Positions 1 through 6,420 of a stretch of DNA of 6,941 bases are shown piece by piece. The notes beneath the pieces are model-generated. The model searched no databases. It was given only the letters and a program-made list of their open reading frames with translations, and was not told the DNA's origin. Position 1 is the stretch's first letter. Each line of letters starts with the position of its first letter. Position numbers and translations under genes: made by a program. Location of the stretch: NCBI GenBank assembly GCA_036506395.1, contig DASXRU010000198.1:1-6941 (forward strand). Reading direction: 5' to 3'. The DNA comes from DASXRU01 sp036506395 (GTDB lineage Bacteria; Acidobacteriota; Blastocatellia; Pyrinomonadales; Pyrinomonadaceae).

Positions 1-164
1 AGCTCAACCGTGGTGATGCGTCGGACTCCATCGTTGGGTGTTTGGGTCGGGGTTGCGTTTGCCCCTCCGGCGAGCCTGGTCTTTGCTTTGTTCAAATCAT
101 TTGAATTACACGCCACCAGCAGCGCAATGACGAGCGCTGTGAAGAAGTAAATAAGAAGCCGCAT
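1..164 (-). CDS. Small lipoprotein, N-terminal part (runs off left edge)
   Basis: The minus strand reads ATG at 164-162 and stays open for 54 codons to the window edge. The product begins MRLLIYFFTALVIALLVACN: a short hydrophobic signal peptide ending in a good lipobox (LVAC, lipidated Cys19). A flexible Asn/Ala/Thr/Pro-rich linker follows, as expected for a protein tethered to a membrane. The start is well supported by a GGAGG Shine-Dalgarno 7 nt upstream. The last visible residues (DGVRRITTVE) resemble the opening strand of rhodanese-like domains, which often follow such a linker. That is only a hint, because the diagnostic catalytic Cys loop lies outside the window. The gene is divergent from the DUF2490 gene, with 276 bp between the two starts. 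The lipoprotein nature is well supported; the function is open. Confidence 0.72.
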   Translation of the reverse strand, partial: MRLLIYFFTALVIALLVACNSNDLNKAKTRLAGGANATPTQTPNDGVRRITTVE

Positions 165-171
165 TCGTTAA

Positions 172-176
172 CCTCC
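172..176 (-). promoter_or_regulatory. Ribosome binding site of the minus-strand lipoprotein gene
   Basis: CCTCC on the plus strand reads GGAGG on the minus strand, 7 nt before the ATG at 164. It fixes that start codon even though the gene is truncated by the window edge. Confidence 0.75.
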
Positions 177-192
177 GCTTACGTTCCTGGCC

Positions 193-213
193 AACAGTAA
201 CTTAAACAGTAAC
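193..213. repeat. Short direct repeat, two copies of AACAGTAAC at 12-bp period
   Basis: AACAGTAAC occurs at 193-201 and again at 205-213, separated by TTA. The 12-bp period places both copies on nearly the same face of the helix. The pair lies 29-49 bp upstream of the minus-strand lipoprotein start, in the divergent intergenic region. It could be a binding site for a regulator or a chance duplication. No known operator was recognised. Confidence 0.4.
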
Positions 214-440
214 ACAGCGAGCCGGACCTCGTACAAACGGGCATAGCCGAGCTCGCAAATTAACCGCCGACTATGTTTATCATTTTCGAGTAAGCATCGC
301 AAAAGATTGCGCCGGGCCGGGCACCGTAAAAATCTTCCGAAAAACGCCGCCTCTATGCTATAGAAGACATCATTCAAACCCCCAGGACGGTTCATAGGCA
401 AGGACAGCAGGACTCCATCCTGACGAGGAGAAGTGCACAA

Positions 441-1130
441 GTGCAAAGACTGAATTGGTATTCGCCAACCCTCGTCTGGCTAACCGCACTGTCGGTCACC
501 GGCAGTTTGGGTCACCGAGCGCGCGCGCAATCCGCACAGCCAGTGCGCGACGACAGGCAAATCTGGAGCGACGTGCAGTTCGCGGTGCCCCTTAACAAGG
601 AGGTTGATTTTGTGCTGAGCGGCACGCTGCGTATAGGCCGCAACATGACTCGTCCTGTTGACGAGCGCATAGGCATGGCCTTCGCCTTTAAAGCGGGCAA
701 ATACCTGACCCTTACTCCGGGTTACACATACATCAGGACACAGCCGACCAGGGGCAAAAACCTTTCTGAGGATCGGCTTAGTTTTGCCGCCACGCTTAAG
801 GCACCGGTGGGAGAGTTCACACTCACCGACCGCAACTTGTTCGAGCGGCGCTATCGCCACGCGCAGGGTGTCAGCACCCGCTATCGTAACCGGCTACAGA
901 TTGAGCATCCCTTCAAACTCGGTGCTACACAGCTCACCTGGTTCGTTGCGGATGAAGTCTTCTACGATTGGAGCTTCAATGACTGGGTGCGCAATCGTTT
1001 CACCATCGGCGTGAGCCGGAAGTTCAACAAACATTTCACCGGCGACCTGTACTATCTAAGGCAGAACGACGGACATAGCTCGCCCGGAGACATTCACGTG
1101 ATTGGCACGACGCTTAGGTTTCGACGTTAA
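441..1130 (+). CDS. DUF2490 family secreted protein, probable outer-membrane beta-barrel
   Basis: A 229-residue protein with a GTG start. GAGGAG lies 10 nt upstream at 425-430. Residues 1-29 look like a Sec signal peptide: a hydrophobic stretch around residues 9-23, then an ARA cleavage site before Gln30. The mature part begins with a RDDRQIWSDVQFAVPLNKEVDF segment and continues as alternating amphipathic strands (YTYIRT, RLSFAATL, FTLTDRNLFERRYR, NRLQIEHPF, FTGDLYYLRQNDG). It ends in an aromatic/basic strand, TTLRFRR. This is the pattern of DUF2490, a family of unknown function whose members look like small outer-membrane barrels. It lies 55 nt before the sulfate-binding lipoprotein gene on the same strand, so it may share its transcript. 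A role as an outer-membrane channel for the importer's substrate is only a guess. Confidence 0.8.
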   Translation: MQRLNWYSPTLVWLTALSVTGSLGHRARAQSAQPVRDDRQIWSDVQFAVPLNKEVDFVLSGTLRIGRNMTRPVDERIGMAFAFKAGKYLTLTPGYTYIRTQPTRGKNLSEDRLSFAATLKAPVGEFTLTDRNLFERRYRHAQGVSTRYRNRLQIEHPFKLGATQLTWFVADEVFYDWSFNDWVRNRFTIGVSRKFNKHFTGDLYYLRQNDGHSSPGDIHVIGTTLRFRR

Positions 1131-1174
1131 GGATGAGGACCGTCGTCTGCTGCTCCATTTTGGCTGAGCCACCC

Positions 1175-1179
1175 AGGAG
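1175..1179 (+). promoter_or_regulatory. Ribosome binding site that decides the binding-protein start
   Basis: AGGAG lies 3 nt before GTG 1183 and 6 nt before the adjacent in-frame ATG 1186. The 6-nt spacing and the ATG codon favour 1186 as the true start. The choice changes the protein by one residue. Confidence 0.6.
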
Positions 1180-1185
1180 CTTGTG

Positions 1186-2250
1186 ATGAAGAGAGAACAC
1201 GCTGGCAAACAAACCAGGCGAGGAAGAAATGTTGCGCCTGCCGTTATGGCCGGAATGCTGTTAGCCCTCGTATTCGGCGCCAGTTGTTTGCCCAGGTCAC
1301 CAACTAACACGGGCTCCAGTCGCACCATTACTGTCTATGGCTTCTCCGTAATGAAAGAGTCGCTTGAGAAAGCGATCTTTCCGGCCTTCGCCGCAAAATG
1401 GCAACAGGAGCACAACGAACAGGTACGATTCACTTCATCGTTTGCCGGCTCAGAGACTGTCACGAATCAGATCCTTCAGGGCGTCGGGGCAGATATTGCC
1501 ATCTTGTCCATCGAGCGTGACGTGGACCGCCTGGTCCAGGGCCACGCAGTCACCTCCGATTGGCACGCATTACCCAATAACGGCATCGTCAACAAGACGC
1601 CGTTCGTGATTCTGGTTCGCAAAGGGAATCCAAAAGGCATCCGCGACTTCGGCGACCTCGCTAAGCCGGGGCTGAAGATAATTCATCCCGATCCGGTAAG
1701 CTCGGGCGGAGCGATGTGGTCCGTGCTGGCAATCTATGGCTCTGAATTAATCAAGTCGGAAAAAGAAACGGGCCAACGTGACGCCGCGCGCGCACAGCAG
1801 ATGCTCAAAGCAATTTGGCGCAACGTCATTTCAACACCCGGGTCGGCGCGCGAGGCGCGCACTCAGTTCGAGCTGGGTCAGGGCGACGCTCTCGTTACCT
1901 ACGAGCTGGATGCATTGTTGATGAAAAAGGCGGGCGCCGCCGTTGAGATAGTCGTTCCAGAGGCCACCATTTTCAGCGAACATCCGGCAGCCGTTATTGA
2001 CCGCAATGTGACGGCAGACGAACGCCCGGTGGTTAATGCGTTCATGCAGTATTTATGGAGCGATGACGCCCAGCGGGCATTCGTGCAATATCACTTCCGC
2101 TCAATTACCAATGAAGCTTTCAACGAAGCGGACAAAGAATTTGCCCAGATCAAGATGCCCTTTACGGTCAGCGATTTGGGCGGTTGGTCCAAAGCTTATC
2201 CTGAAATCATCGAGCATGTGTGGCGTGACCAGGTTAAGGGCGGCAAATAA
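1186..2250 (+). CDS. sbp: Sulfate/thiosulfate ABC transporter substrate-binding lipoprotein
   Basis: A 354-residue periplasmic binding protein of the Sbp/CysP family, which captures sulfate or thiosulfate and delivers it to the CysTWA importer. The N-terminus is basic (KREHAGKQTRRGR), followed by a hydrophobic segment (about 17-31) and Cys34 in a lipobox-like GASC context. It is therefore probably membrane-anchored, although the -3 Gly is atypical. Family landmarks follow in order: an anion-loop segment SFAGSE near 85-90, GADIAILSIERDVDRL at about 101-116, LPNN near 129-132, VRKGNPKGI at 144-152, and HPDPVSSGGAMW at 167-178. Length and motif order match the family. GTG 1183 would add one residue. 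A 157-nt gap separates it from the permease gene, which is loose for this operon type. Sulfate specificity is inferred from family resemblance; other oxyanions are possible. Confidence 0.88.
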   Translation: MKREHAGKQTRRGRNVAPAVMAGMLLALVFGASCLPRSPTNTGSSRTITVYGFSVMKESLEKAIFPAFAAKWQQEHNEQVRFTSSFAGSETVTNQILQGVGADIAILSIERDVDRLVQGHAVTSDWHALPNNGIVNKTPFVILVRKGNPKGIRDFGDLAKPGLKIIHPDPVSSGGAMWSVLAIYGSELIKSEKETGQRDAARAQQMLKAIWRNVISTPGSAREARTQFELGQGDALVTYELDALLMKKAGAAVEIVVPEATIFSEHPAAVIDRNVTADERPVVNAFMQYLWSDDAQRAFVQYHFRSITNEAFNEADKEFAQIKMPFTVSDLGGWSKAYPEIIEHVWRDQVKGGK

Positions 2251-2274
2251 CTAGTATAGTATTTCGAAAAATCT

Positions 2275-2288
2275 GTACCGGCCGGTAC
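2275..2288. repeat. Perfect 14-bp palindrome between binding-protein and permease genes
   Basis: GTACCGGCCGGTAC is an exact inverted repeat starting 25 nt after the binding-protein stop, within a 157-nt gap with no gene. No T-run follows, so an intrinsic terminator is unlikely. A dimeric repressor or activator site upstream of the permease gene is possible. Apart from this, 2251-2407 shows only AT-richer sequence and a T-run at 2396-2401 just before the permease start. Confidence 0.5.
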
Positions 2289-2407
2289 GCCCCCGCGTTT
2301 TATGAACGAAAAATGGCTTTGAGTTTCCAGTAGCAATCAAGTTGCAGATGAATTTCCTGTAGAAGCCTCATCATGCACTATTCATCATTGATCGCTTTTT
2401 TGAGCTT

Positions 2408-3244
2408 ATGCGGGTAGGCCTTACAACTTTGCGTCATGTGCGTGGCTTTGATGTGGTACGGCCGCTGAGCATCGGGACCGTGATCGCGATCATGTTGCCA
2501 CTGGTATTGTTGCCGCTGGCCTCGATTTTCATCTACGGCACGAGCAAAGGCCTGGGAAGTTTCTGGGCCGCGTTGTCGGCGCCAGAGGCAGTATTCGCGC
2601 TCAAGCTTTCAATGGTGACGAGCTTCTGGGCTACGGCTTTCAATGTCGTTTTCGGGCTCTTCGCGGCCTACGTGCTATCGCGCTATGACTTTCTGGGGCG
2701 CACGGCGGTGATCGTGACAATCTCGCTGCCGACTGCGATTCCCACGGCTGTGGCAGGATTTGCTTTGCTCTTGTTGTGGGGGCCGTACGGCACGCTGGGC
2801 CGATTGATGGTGCCACAGGGCCCGCAGCTGATGTTTACCGCCTGGGCCATCATCCTGGCCAACATCTTCGTGACTTTCCCTCTGGCTTTTGGGGTAATCA
2901 AACCGGTCTTTGATACGATGAGCCTGTCGCTGGAAGAGGCTTCGGCGACTATCGGCGCGACGCGCTGGCAAACCTTCTGGCATGTCACGCTCCCCAGCCT
3001 GCGCGGCGCAATTGTCTCTGGGGCGCTGTTGACGTTCGCGCGCGCGGTCGGTGAGTTTGGCTCGACCATTCTCGTTTCTGGTAATCTGGCCATGCACACA
3101 CAGACCGCGCCGCTTTACATCTTTGCCAAGTTCAACGAAGGGCAGATCGAAGCCGCGAATGCCATCGCCATTGTGCTGGCATTGTTCTCATTCGTAATCT
3201 TCAGCATACTGTTTTTTGCACGCGATTGGCTCGATGTTGAATGA
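2408..3244 (+). CDS. cysT: Sulfate ABC transporter permease, CysT/CysU-like
   Basis: A 278-residue inner-membrane permease of the BPD_transp_1 family, with about six transmembrane segments starting near residues 22-44. The cytoplasmic EAA loop that docks on the ATPase is clear at 176-196 (EEASATIGATRW, then TLP). GEFG at 215-218 follows, as in CysT/CysW proteins. The segments FNVVFGLFAAYVLSRY (78-93), LPTAIPTAVAG (107-117) and IGATRWQ (182-188) resemble CysT (CysU) more than CysW. ATG 2408 is the first usable in-frame start after an upstream TAG at 2360, and its ribosome site is weak. No second permease gene is present, so the transporter may use a homodimer as ModB does, or its partner is encoded elsewhere. 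Transporter class is sure; the CysT label is moderately sure. Confidence 0.85.
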   Translation: MRVGLTTLRHVRGFDVVRPLSIGTVIAIMLPLVLLPLASIFIYGTSKGLGSFWAALSAPEAVFALKLSMVTSFWATAFNVVFGLFAAYVLSRYDFLGRTAVIVTISLPTAIPTAVAGFALLLLWGPYGTLGRLMVPQGPQLMFTAWAIILANIFVTFPLAFGVIKPVFDTMSLSLEEASATIGATRWQTFWHVTLPSLRGAIVSGALLTFARAVGEFGSTILVSGNLAMHTQTAPLYIFAKFNEGQIEAANAIAIVLALFSFVIFSILFFARDWLDVE

Positions 3245-3245
3245 G

Positions 3246-3374
3246 CAGAGGTCGGAAGTCAGAGGTCAGAGGTCGGATGTCAGAGATCAGAGGTCAGAGT
3301 TCGGATGTCAGGAGTCGGAGAGTCAGAAGAGCTGGCCTCCGACCCGACCTCTGATCTCTGACCTCTGACCTCTG
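3246..3374. repeat. Heptamer tandem repeat array with inverted copy, between permease and ATPase genes
   Basis: From 3246 to about 3323 the sequence is eleven consecutive units of about 7 bp, variants of CAGAGGT and CGGATGT; only the last unit is 8 bp. After a short break (about 3324-3345) the same heptamers return in inverted orientation as GACCTCTGATCTCTGACC and onward. The stretch 3267-3295 pairs with 3346-3374 at 27 of 29 positions across a 50-nt spacer, so the transcript could form a long hairpin. The right arm ends 3 nt before the ATPase ATG. It begins immediately after the permease stop codon and fills the whole gap. The style recalls the short tandemly repeated heptamers described in cyanobacteria. 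Its function is unknown. Confidence 0.9.
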
Positions 3375-3377
3375 GTA

Positions 3378-4646
3378 ATGATGATGCAACCAAAAGAGGC
3401 CGCTATTTCCGGAACTGATAATCCACACAAGTCCGTGTCGGCCGAGAAATTTGCCCGTCCCGAACCCGCGGCGAGTGTCCGTGGTGTCAGCAAGATGTTC
3501 GGCAAGACGGTGGTGCTCGAGGATATTGATTTCGACGTGGCCGAAGGAGAGTCAGTGGTATTGCTCGGCGCTTCGGGCAGCGGCAAAACCACCATCCTGC
3601 GCATTATCGCGGGTTTGGAAGAACCCAATACGGGGCGTGTCATTCTGCACGGCAAGGACGTAACTGAGTTGCCGGCGCGCGAGCGCGGAGTTGGCGTAAT
3701 CTTTCAGAGCTACGCGCTTTTCCCCCGCATGAACGTTGAAAAAAATATTACCTACGGGCTTCGCATCCGCCACCGGCCGCGCAAAGAGATCAAAGAGACG
3801 CTGGACCGGCTGATCGAGTTGGTGAAGTTAGGAGAACATCGCAAGAAATATCCTTCGCAGCTTTCCGGCGGCCAGCAGCAACGTGTGGCTATTGCGCGAA
3901 CGCTCGCTTACAAACCGCAAGTGTTACTTTTCGACGAACCTTTCGGCGCGCTCGACGCGCAGACGCGCGTGCACCTGCGCCGGGAAATTCACGCCCTGCT
4001 CAAGCAGGTCAAAGTTCCCGCTATCTTTATCACGCACGATCAGGAAGAGGCGCTCGAGTTGGGTGATCGCATTGCCGTGATCAATGCCGGCCGCATCGAG
4101 CAGATTGGCACTCCCGACGAGGTTTACAACAAGCCGGAGACTGAATACGTTGCGACTTTTCTGGGAGCTGCAAATCTGCTGCTCGGTGTCGTCACTCGCG
4201 GCGCAGTAGAAATCGGCGCGGCCACGATCCCGGCGGAAGAAGAGACCCTGCGCTTTCGTGAAGGACAGGCAGTCAAGCTCGTCTTTCGTCCCGAAGACGT
4301 TCATCTTAGTCCCCGGGGCACGATGCCGGAAGGCTGCCGTCGTCTGGCCAATGGAATTATCGAGCAGATAAGTTTCGTCGGAGCCTACGAGCGATTGACG
4401 CTGCGGCTGGATCTTACCGCGCGCCAGCCGACCGAAAGCGAGCCGCCGCTTTATGATGTCACCATCACCACGCTGGAAAAACGAACCGGCATTCCAGTCG
4501 TGGTTACGCGGCCAAAGCCTGAAGCCAGCGCCATGCGATTGAAAGTCGGCGATCGCGTGGCCATAGGCCTCACGGCCTTTCGCGTCTTGCCAAACTACGC
4601 GCTGGCCACAGAACGCGCCAGTCGCATTGTGCTCTTCAGGAAATAG
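3378..4646 (+). CDS. cysA: Sulfate-type ABC transporter ATP-binding protein (CysA-like)
   Basis: A 422-residue ATPase that would power the oxyanion importer from the cytoplasmic side. All nucleotide-binding motifs are intact: Walker A GASGSGKTT (64-72), Q-loop Gln110 in FQSYALFP, signature LSGGQQQR (162-169), Walker B VLLFDEP (182-188), D-loop GALD and switch His220 (THDQEEA). The region after about residue 260 fits the C-terminal TOBE/regulatory domain of CysA, MalK and PotA-type ATPases. It includes FRPEDVHLSP, a LANGIIEQISFVGAYERLTLRL segment and a late VGDRVAIGL strand. About 30 non-conserved residues precede the ABC domain. Three consecutive ATGs (3378, 3381, 3384) open the frame, with no Shine-Dalgarno, directly after the repeat hairpin. 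GTG 3435 is an alternative start. Substrate assignment rests on the adjacent binding protein and permease. Confidence 0.88.
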   Translation: MMMQPKEAAISGTDNPHKSVSAEKFARPEPAASVRGVSKMFGKTVVLEDIDFDVAEGESVVLLGASGSGKTTILRIIAGLEEPNTGRVILHGKDVTELPARERGVGVIFQSYALFPRMNVEKNITYGLRIRHRPRKEIKETLDRLIELVKLGEHRKKYPSQLSGGQQQRVAIARTLAYKPQVLLFDEPFGALDAQTRVHLRREIHALLKQVKVPAIFITHDQEEALELGDRIAVINAGRIEQIGTPDEVYNKPETEYVATFLGAANLLLGVVTRGAVEIGAATIPAEEETLRFREGQAVKLVFRPEDVHLSPRGTMPEGCRRLANGIIEQISFVGAYERLTLRLDLTARQPTESEPPLYDVTITTLEKRTGIPVVVTRPKPEASAMRLKVGDRVAIGLTAFRVLPNYALATERASRIVLFRK

Positions 4647-4655
4647 CGAAAAGCG

Positions 4656-6248
4656 ATGAGGGAACTTCCCGTGTATTCGGACCAGAGCCACCCAGTCCAG
4701 TGGGCCAAGGTCGTCGATCACACGCGTTGCATTGGCTGCCATGCCTGCACCACTGCGTGCAAATCAGAAAACGAAGTTCCACTTTCCGTAACCCGGACCT
4801 ACGTAAAGCACGTTGACGTGGGCGTGTTTCCCCAGGTGCGTCGCGCCCATCAGGTAACGCGCTGCAACCAATGCGCGCACGCGCCATGCGTCGTAGCATG
4901 CCCGACGACTGCGATGTTCAAGCGCGCCGACGGCATCGTCGATTTCGATAAATCGATTTGCATCGGTTGCAAGGCATGCATGGCTGCCTGCCCCTACGAT
5001 GCGATCTTCATAAATCCCGAAGATCACTCGGCGGAGAAGTGCAATTTCTGCGCGCACCGCATCGACATGGGACTCGAGCCGGCTTGCGTCGTGGTCTGTC
5101 CCACGCAGGCTATTCTGATTGGTGACATGAACGATCAGGAATCGTACGTGGCGCAGATCATTAATCGCGAGGCGGTCACGGTACGCCGTCCGGAAAAAGA
5201 AACCTTGCCGAAGCTATTCTACAAGGGCGCGCACCAGGCCACGCTCGATCCGCTGGCGGCACGACGGCCCGAAGGCGGGCTCTTCATGTGGAGTGAACAG
5301 CAGACAGGCGCGTCGCAAGTGGTTTCCGGCAACCCGAATTACAACAACACGTCCGCCGCCGCCCTGTTGAGTTATGACGTGGCGCACTCGATTCCCTGGG
5401 ATTGGAAAGTCAGTCTTTACACATGGACCAAAGGCATTGCGGCCGGAGTTTATCTGGTCGCTTCGCTGCTGGTGTTGTTTGGTTTCACAGGCCAGGATAA
5501 TTGGTTATGGCTGGAGGGAACGCCCGTTGTCTCCGGCATCTTTCTAGCTATTACCGGCGGGCTGTTGATTTGGGACCTGGAACATCCCGCACGCTTTTAC
5601 ATGATATTCACGCGACCTCAGTGGCGCAGTTGGTTGGTTAAGGGTGCTTTCATCATCGCAGGATATACCCTTGTGTTAGCGCTTCATTTTCTCGCCAGTT
5701 TGACGGGCTCGAGATCGCTTCAGAGTTGGTTGATGATTCCGGGAATCCCCCTGGCAATCCTGACAGCGGTTTACACGGCTTATCTTTTCGCGCAGGCAAA
5801 GGCACGGGATATGTGGCAGAACCCTTTGTTGCCACCGCATCTGCTGGTCCAGGCGCTGCTCTTAGGTTCAGCTGTCCTGTGGCTCTTCTACTGGGCCAGT
5901 CAAGGGCAGCCGCTGTCACATTGGGTGCTCGATCTTTCATTACCCTTCCGTTGGATCCTGGCCTGCTCATCTTTGCTTCATCTGTCGATGGTTTGGGGAG
6001 AAGTCTCGCTAACGCACCCGACGGCGCATGCGCGTCTGGCGGTTTGGGAGATGGTACGGGGCCGCTACCGCAGCGACTTCTGGATTGGGATCGCGTTGTC
6101 GATAATTGGCGCGTTGCTTCCGTCGCTCGCTATCTTAGGTCTATTGGATGTTTCCTTTGCCGTCGGCGGTGCGCCGCTGGCGCTGGTTGGTATGGCCCTC
6201 TACGAACACGCTTACGTTCAGGCGGGCCAGTCAGTGCCGCTGGCGTAG
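4656..6248 (+). CDS. Fused 4x[4Fe-4S] ferredoxin-like / NrfD-PsrC membrane subunit of a molybdo-oxidoreductase
   Basis: A 530-residue fusion of two normally separate subunits. Residues 15-160 are a DmsB/PsrB-like domain with 16 cysteines in four groups: C25/28/31/35, C70/73/78/82, C102/105/108/112 and C129/132/144/148. This is enough for four [4Fe-4S] clusters. After a linker (about 160-240), residues 240-530 form an NrfD/PsrC quinone-interacting anchor with about eight transmembrane helices. It has the family motif DLEHPARFY...FTRPQWRSWL (307-327) and the typical ending YVQAGQSVPL. No Tat signal precedes the Fe-S domain, so it should face the cytoplasm. The domain would pass electrons between the molybdo-subunit encoded downstream and membrane quinone. 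The gene begins 9 nt after the ATPase stop. GTG 4671, with GAGGGA 7 nt upstream, is a credible alternative start. Confidence 0.9.
   Translation: MRELPVYSDQSHPVQWAKVVDHTRCIGCHACTTACKSENEVPLSVTRTYVKHVDVGVFPQVRRAHQVTRCNQCAHAPCVVACPTTAMFKRADGIVDFDKSICIGCKACMAACPYDAIFINPEDHSAEKCNFCAHRIDMGLEPACVVVCPTQAILIGDMNDQESYVAQIINREAVTVRRPEKETLPKLFYKGAHQATLDPLAARRPEGGLFMWSEQQTGASQVVSGNPNYNNTSAAALLSYDVAHSIPWDWKVSLYTWTKGIAAGVYLVASLLVLFGFTGQDNWLWLEGTPVVSGIFLAITGGLLIWDLEHPARFYMIFTRPQWRSWLVKGAFIIAGYTLVLALHFLASLTGSRSLQSWLMIPGIPLAILTAVYTAYLFAQAKARDMWQNPLLPPHLLVQALLLGSAVLWLFYWASQGQPLSHWVLDLSLPFRWILACSSLLHLSMVWGEVSLTHPTAHARLAVWEMVRGRYRSDFWIGIALSIIGALLPSLAILGLLDVSFAVGGAPLALVGMALYEHAYVQAGQSVPLA
4658..4663 (+). promoter_or_regulatory. 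Possible ribosome binding site favouring GTG 4671
   Basis: GAGGGA lies 7 nt before the in-frame GTG at 4671, whereas ATG 4656 has only AGGAAA (4638-4643) at 12 nt. Initiation at 4671 would shorten the Fe-S/NrfD protein by five residues and leave all domains intact. Confidence 0.35.
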
Positions 6249-6274
6249 CTTGTGTCAGTTGAACACGGGTCTTT

Positions 6275-6388
6275 GAATACTTGCAGTCAGGAAGGGGGCA
6301 TGCCCCCGCTCTTGAGTTAGTTCTAACTCCTGAAGCCCAAGCCTGCAAAGACAGCAGGGGCAGGCCCCCTTCCTGACTGCAAGTGTTC
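6275..6388. repeat. 114-bp palindromic element (MITE- or REP-like) between oxidoreductase genes
   Basis: ACTTGCAGTCAGGAAGGGGG at 6279 is mirrored exactly by CCCCCTTCCTGACTGCAAGT ending at 6384; the perfect match is 21 bp. Allowing five mismatches or wobbles, the arms extend to 6275-6313 and 6350-6388. The core holds a second perfect hairpin, GAGTTAG-TT-CTAACTC (6314-6329). The left arm also contains the palindrome GGGGGCATGCCCCC (6294-6307). There is no coding potential, no T-run and no clear target-site duplication. It occupies most of the 172-nt gap between the Fe-S/NrfD and molybdo-subunit genes. A non-autonomous mobile repeat is the likeliest reading; it could also attenuate or stabilise the mRNA. 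Confidence 0.85.
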
Positions 6389-6420
6389 CTAGAAGAGTCT
6401 GAAGACCTGGTTGGAAAAGA

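Noticed and set aside
335..364. Possible promoter upstream of the DUF2490 gene: TTCCGA, 18 nt, TATAGA
   Set aside because: Both hexamers match the sigma-70 consensus poorly; not distinguishable from chance.
168..446. A 92-codon minus-strand open frame ending 3 nt before the lipoprotein ATG
   Set aside because: The product has no recognisable domain or signal, its start overlaps the DUF2490 start and has no clear ribosome site, and it fills what should be a divergent promoter region. The close junction with the lipoprotein gene is mildly suggestive, but too little to call a gene.
3246..3374. CRISPR array
   Set aside because: The units are contiguous 7-mers with no unique spacers, and they invert halfway; this is a tandem microrepeat.
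3924..4742. A 272-codon minus-strand open frame opposite the ATPase gene
   Set aside because: It is antisense to the conserved ATPase frame and shows no family features; it is a by-product of codon bias in the real gene.
5726..6262. A 178-codon plus-strand open frame inside the NrfD region
   Set aside because: It overlaps the NrfD frame, which carries the conserved motifs; its Gly/Ala/Ser-rich product is a frame shadow.
6275..6388. Intrinsic transcription terminator
   Set aside because: The stem is far longer than usual terminators and no T-run follows either strand's stem, and the downstream gene belongs to the same complex.
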